Below, in pieces: positions 60,001-64,000 of a DNA stretch of 64,000 bases. Below the pieces are notes generated by a model. That model had not been told where the DNA came from, did no database searches, and worked only from the letters and a program-made list of their open reading frames with translations. How positions within the stretch are numbered: position 1 is the first letter of the stretch; every line of letters begins with the position of its first letter. The position numbers were made by a program, and so were the translations under genes. This stretch comes from Ciona savignyi (lineage: Eukaryota; Chordata; Ascidiacea; Phlebobranchia; Cionidae): NCBI GenBank assembly GCA_000149265.1, contig CH002874.1:79805-143804 (forward strand), read 5' to 3'.

Positions 60001-63000
60001 TTACAGGGATAAACACGAAAAGAATATACTCCTACCCCACTTCAATTGTAATTAAGAACAACAAAAAATAACTTAAAATGTTAGAGTTGTGAACAAGCTT
60101 TGTACCATAATGGATTGCTTTTTTGTTTAGTATACGCAGAAGCTGGTTAACAGTTTCTTGAGTTTTGCTGTGGTTTACTGTTGACCAAAGTACTCCCACA
60201 ATTACAAATTTCTTTCTACAATGTTCATTTTGCTCACCCAATGTTCTTTGCAGGAGCATATACACAACCATATAAACAGATCAACCCTTCAGCAACCGAG
60301 CTGCTCAAATACACAGTTTGTTTAAGCGATTCACCTCAGCAAAGTCACCAAGCTATTATGCAGGTCAGTTTGTACCAAGAAAATATTTACCTTAAATTCC
60401 ATGTAAACATAAAATTTACATATCTAAATGGACCTTAAACTGTAAAAAATATGCACGTTATTTATTTGTTTAGTCCTATGTTATACTTAATTAGCTCACT
60501 GTCCGCACAATATTGTGTCAGTGACATTTGCACACTTACCACCAGATTAACAATTTTTTAATTTCCAAGTAAAACCAAAATTTAGAAGTTTTTCAGAAAT
60601 ATTTCAAGAGACCAACAGGCCTACCTGATCTCAGAATGATTAAATCTCCAATATGGTCGACATGGGCAAGATATAAAGTGGAGATCAATGAGAGTGTAGT
60701 GCTGCAGTACGCTGATGAGATCTTGAAACATAACTTCACAAACAGCCAGCTGGAAATTGATGATGGGTTGGTATTATTATTTCTGGAATAAAAATGATTA
60801 TTAGATAACTTAATCTCATTTTAGTGTCACACGCTTTTAAATTAATTTCAATGAACTCCGTCTGGTTTGTGGGCAAACATCATTTGAAGAGTTTGTAAAA
60901 TTAGTAACATTTTATGTACTACTGGATTGCTGTGTATTGTGTCAGTGTTTTTTTATTCCCTGGGACTATAGCATTGCCCTATTTTATCACCCAAATTATT
61001 TTATCTTGATTGTTATAATGAAGGGAGGTCAGAAATATACTTGTCTGTGATGGCGAATAATAAATTGTGATCTAAATTTCAAACAGTTTTATGATTTATT
61101 TTTAGAAACATCAAGATTACTGGTTTGTTAATGTATTTCGATGGAATCGAGGCATTGATGGGTTCAAAGAATCATGTTGTGTGGATAACATATACAAACC
61201 AAACTTTTTTGTAGATATGAAAAAAATTATGGCGACCACACCTTTAGTGTCAACAAGTTTCCGAATGCAGCTGCAATGATTGACAAGTTACATGATCTTG
61301 GATTTCGTGTAACCACTTGGGTTACACCATTCGTAAATCTGTTTTCGGAAAATTACAACACCGCTGACAAAAGTGGTTATTTTGTAAAAAATGGGAGGGC
61401 AAATGAAAGTGGGGTGGTGGCATGGTGGAATGGTATTGGTTCGTCAATCGATTTTACAAACCCACAAGCTTGTGACTGGTGAGTATTTTTAACATTTTAT
61501 TAGTACAAATATATTTCAGTTTTAGTAAGTGACGGTACTCAAAAAAAGAAGTTTTATGCAATCAAAATATATTTTTCTCAAATAAAAGATAAATTAATGT
61601 AGCGGCTCACCGTGCTTAAATGTTTTGTAATAAAAAAGCAGACTTTATTTGTCTAATTTCAGTGGCAAAAATACCAATGTAGCTTAATGTTTAATTTAAT
61701 TCTCTAAGACACCACAAAAAATAACATTCTGCTATATATTTTTAACGGTTATCTTTTAAATTTCAAGGTATGCGAACTCGTTAGAAAATGTTCGGAAGAC
61801 TTATGGAGTCGATTCATTTAAATTTGATGCGGGAGAAATTAATTATGTAACTGCAGTTCCAAATTTTGAAACAAGCATGAAGCTTGATAACCTTGGATAT
61901 TATACACAATATTATTCGGAATGCGCAGCACGGTATGCTTTATTTTGTTGTGTTTTTAATAGCAAAAAGAAATATTTATATTAACAGATAAAATAGAATG
62001 GTAATGTATATTGATTAACTTATGCCCAGTCAGTTACCAGCGCAAAATGTGGTCAGTCATGACAATAACATGACATGAGTAATAAGAACAATCAACATTT
62101 TCAGTTAATAAATCCCCATAATTACCATGTTAATATTAGAACGATTTTTCGCAGGCTTGGAAACCAGATTGAGCTGCGTGCCTCCTGGAACAATCAACAT
62201 CTTCCAGTCTTCGTTCGAATGATGGACAAAGACTCAAACTGGTCAAGAGCGAAAGGAATCAAAACGCTCATCTCGACAGCGCTCACATTCAGTTTCCTTG
62301 GATATCCATTTATACTTCCCGATATGATTGGAGGTAAGTAAAATAATATGGATATAACTCAGACAAGCGAACTATGGCCATGCGGTTTACACAATTTAAA
62401 ATGTCGGTTGTTTCCACTTCTAGTGCCATTAAAGTTATATTCCGTTCCGATGACAACTGTCATTATAACAAGTAAAAGTTACACAGAATCCATAATCTGT
62501 GTCGCATCTATGTTTAGTTTATGTGAAATAAGTGTTATTTTCTGCAATATTGATTTATGGTTAAGTAACTACTATAGATTTTTTTTGGAAGACTTAGTTT
62601 TATGGTTGTTCCATGCAGGTAATGCTTATGGGGATGGCGCAGATGGTTTTCACAAAACACCTCTCCCAGAGCATGAGCTTTACATCAGGTGGCTGGAAGT
62701 GACTGCTTTCCTTCCCTCCATGCAGTTCTCCATCAGTCCATGGCAGTACGACGATATGACTGTTCAACTGGCTCAGTATTACGTCCAACTGCATGAAACC
62801 ATAGTCTATGATGAAATTGTAAAATCATCACAAGAATATGTGGATGGACAAAGCAGTATCGGCCCGATTCGTCCCATTTGGTGGGTGACTTATGGGGACA
62901 ACAGAGCGTTTAACTGCGACGATGAGTTCATGGTTGGAGACCGCTACTTAGTTGCTCCTGTTCTAGAAAATGCGACTCGTTCAAGAGATATATACCTACC

Positions 63001-63145
63001 AGGACCCCTCTGGAGAGATGGACTTAAAAATATTCTGTGGAAGGATAAATTGCGAGGGGGGTCTATACTATTAGGTGGGGTGACTTTGTTTGATTACCAA
63101 GTACAACTAAATGAGATATCCTGGTGGGAATTAATTATTCAATAA
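57073..63145 (+). CDS. MYORG: MYORG-like glycoside hydrolase family 31 alpha-galactosidase/glycosidase
   Basis: Ten exons, 57073-57243, 57534-57725, 58024-58169, 59330-59499, 60254-60363, 60597-60766, 61215-61478, 61768-61932, 62155-62333 and 62619-63145, join in phase to 697 aa (human MYORG is 714). An N-terminal membrane anchor (residues about 8-32) has few residues before it, as expected for a type II ER/Golgi enzyme. The GH31 barrel follows: ADWFGGAEM, ERYWISSQGVAL, LHDLGFRVTTWVTPFV, the nucleophile Asp in VDSFKFDAGE, a second acid in VRMMDKDS, then LGYPFILPDMIGGNA and ELYIRWLEVTAFLPSMQFS. Human MYORG is an ER alpha-galactosidase linked to brain calcification; the substrate here is inferred from that. 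The exon 4 acceptor is set at 59330 because the nearer AG at 59312 breaks the frame. Introns 3 and 4 carry SINEs. Confidence 0.93.
57895..57965 (+). repeat. SINE scrap in MYORG intron 2
   Basis: ACAATGCAATAGCTTCGTAA and GGTCGGTGGGC resemble the 3' third of the SINE. Short and diverged. Confidence 0.4.
58225..58445 (+). repeat. Decayed SINE in MYORG intron 3
   Basis: Weak but ordered similarity: TTGTTGGTCC, TTGCCTAAAACTAGTGGTTT, AATAGCTCCAATAACCC and AGGTAATCGGACGATTA match SINE segments. Confidence 0.4.
58513..58805 (+). repeat. tRNA-derived SINE, best-kept copy (MYORG intron 3)
   Basis: The tRNA-like head starts CCGGCCCGGTGGTCTAGCGG (A-box type) and runs through GTGCGTCGCCTTTCAATCG to a weak B-box region (GCAGGTGCGAAACTGG). 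A body follows with CTTGGGCAAGGCACTTTACG, CAGCGGATTAATGGGTTC and GCAATAGCTCCGGTAACCC, then a CATTCACGGGGATAAACATG end and a CTATCT tail. It sits in sense orientation inside the intron. Confidence 0.88.
59540..59650 (+). repeat. SINE scrap in MYORG intron 4
   Basis: AGCTTGTCTATTGTATCCTG, CCAAGGAAG and ATTTGATGGGTTAAAC resemble the SINE central region. It lies about 90 bp before the full copy. Confidence 0.35.
59741..60020 (+). repeat. tRNA-derived SINE, full length (MYORG intron 4)
   Basis: It matches the 58513-58805 copy over its whole length with scattered differences (ACCGGTTAGTCTGGCGGTTA head, TTTAGGCAAGGCACTTTACG, GATTAATGGGTTTTACC and ATTTACAGGGATAAACACG). The two copies are separate insertions in adjacent introns. 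Confidence 0.87.
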
Positions 63146-63411
63146 TATTCTTGTTAAACATGTTTTGGGTGAGATCCGTATTTTATTGGAATAACAACAT
63201 AAAAATAAGGCAGTGTTCATAAATTGGCAATTCTTCTAGCAGTTTATATACGTATATACAGGACTAGCACAAAATTAGGAAAAACAAAACACATGATAGC
63301 CGGTTGTATATACAGCATTTTATGAGGAGAAGTTATACAGTTGTCATTATTTATCAAGGAATGTTCTGGTTGAAGGCACTTGGAATGAAAGTTTTTTTTA
63401 AACTGGTTCTA
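63146..63411. other. Convergent 3' region between MYORG and the right-edge gene
   Basis: Only 266 bp separate the two stop codons. It is A+T-rich and must hold both 3' ends. No canonical signal is clear on the plus strand. Confidence 0.5.
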
Positions 63412-63970
63412 TCAACTCATTTCTTCCTTGTTTGAGGTGGTTGCTGTTGATGTGGATGGTTGATCACCAGATGTGGATGGTTGATCACCAGATGTGGATG
63501 GTTGATCACCAGATGTGGATGGTTGATCACCAGATGTGGATGGTTGATCTTCTGTGTCAGAATCAGAGTCTTGTATCATTCTATAAGAAATTAAAAAAAT
63601 AATTTCGCTCACTGATAAAACTTTCGAAACTTACAATATTCTTCTTCGTTTTATTTTGGTTGTCCGAGAAGTTACTGGTTCCTCAGGAGATTCAGGGTTT
63701 TCATTTTCTTTATTATCCAACATTTCTACCTCCATGCTTTCTTTGTCTTGCTATAAAAATTCTAATTATAAACAAACAGCAAAAAAGATTAATCAGAATC
63801 AAAATGTTAATTTTATATTATTATTTGTTAAAAAGGGAAAGTGGGAGGAAGAAAAACAAATAGATATTGATACGAAGACAAATATATGGAAAGAAAGAGA
63901 GTTTACTTACAGCAGGTTCAAACAATTTCTCGACCAAATCAGCTTCACTTTGTGACTTGGTTGGCTTGCT
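63412..63970 (-). CDS. C-terminal exons of an unrecognised acidic protein with DQPSTSG repeats
   Basis: Three minus-strand exons, 63911-63970, 63635-63750 and 63412-63580, join in phase; the gene continues off the right edge. They encode SKPTKSQSEADLVEKLFEPA, then an acidic stretch (MEVEMLDNKENENPESPEEP), a basic cluster KIKRRRIL, an acidic DSDSDTED run, and four and a half copies of a DQPSTSG heptad, ending NKEEMS. Basic clusters beside Ser/Asp runs are common in nuclear proteins with CK2 sites, but I do not recognise the family. Confidence 0.65.
63449..63549 (-). repeat. 21-bp coding tandem repeat (DQPSTSG)
   Basis: The unit GATGTGGATGGTTGATCACC plus A is repeated about 4.7 times with no differences among the complete copies, in frame with the last exon of the right-edge gene. 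Confidence 0.95.
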
Positions 63971-64000
63971 CTGAAAGAAAGTAGCGATGGGTTTCTGCCA

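Overview
The window looks like nuclear DNA of a tunicate, most likely a Ciona-type ascidian. This is an inference from A+T-rich sequence, many short GT-AG introns, compact intergenic gaps, several splice-acceptor-like sites just upstream of start codons (as expected where mRNAs receive a trans-spliced leader), two runs of N from assembly, and many short tRNA-derived SINEs and TIR elements (MITEs). The protein families are all of animal type. No prokaryotic features, CRISPR arrays or retrovirus-like elements were seen.

Layout. (1) 533-2403, minus: first three coding exons of HSD17B4 (peroxisomal multifunctional enzyme), running off the left edge. (2) 3463-7029, plus: complete NSUN4-type mitochondrial rRNA m5C methyltransferase in 5 exons, head-to-head with HSD17B4. 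(3) 9011-30303, minus: class IX myosin (MYO9) in 35 visible exons, with an RA domain, a motor with a large loop-2 insert, about six IQ motifs, a linker, a C1 zinc finger, RhoGAP and a tail. One internal motor exon is missing next to an assembly gap. (4) 34308-38628, plus: Fringe glycosyltransferase, 8 exons, 351 aa. (5) 39443-44686, minus: an unrecognised gene with a 2.2 kb disordered last exon, interrupted by the second gap. (6) 47413-52514, plus: TSSK-like protein kinase, 10 exons, 845 aa, with a long basic tail. (7) 57073-63145, plus: MYORG-like GH31 glycosidase, 10 exons, 697 aa. (8) 63412-63970, minus: the last three visible exons of an unrecognised acidic, low-complexity protein.

Exon joins were made by hand from splice sites and codon phase. 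In the five genes read end to end (NSUN4, MYO9, FNG, the kinase and MYORG) the phases agree at every junction, except across the missing MYO9 exon. The unrecognised gene at 39443-44686 has one uncertain donor and a gap.

Between and inside genes lies a dense set of mobile-element remnants. They include two hAT-like MITEs with near-perfect 8-bp target duplications, two Tigger/pogo-like elements (one split by another MITE that carries a tRNA-Asp-like sequence), a TTAA-flanked piggyBac-like MITE inside NSUN4, one LINE 3' fragment and about 18 copies or scraps of one tRNA-derived SINE. Several are nested, so their relative ages can be read. The genes do not form one pathway. The most interesting items are the MITE with intact Pol III boxes, the nested stack at 44968-46367, an altered P-loop in MYO9, and a 59-codon ORF upstream of the kinase that shares a heptapeptide with its N-terminus.
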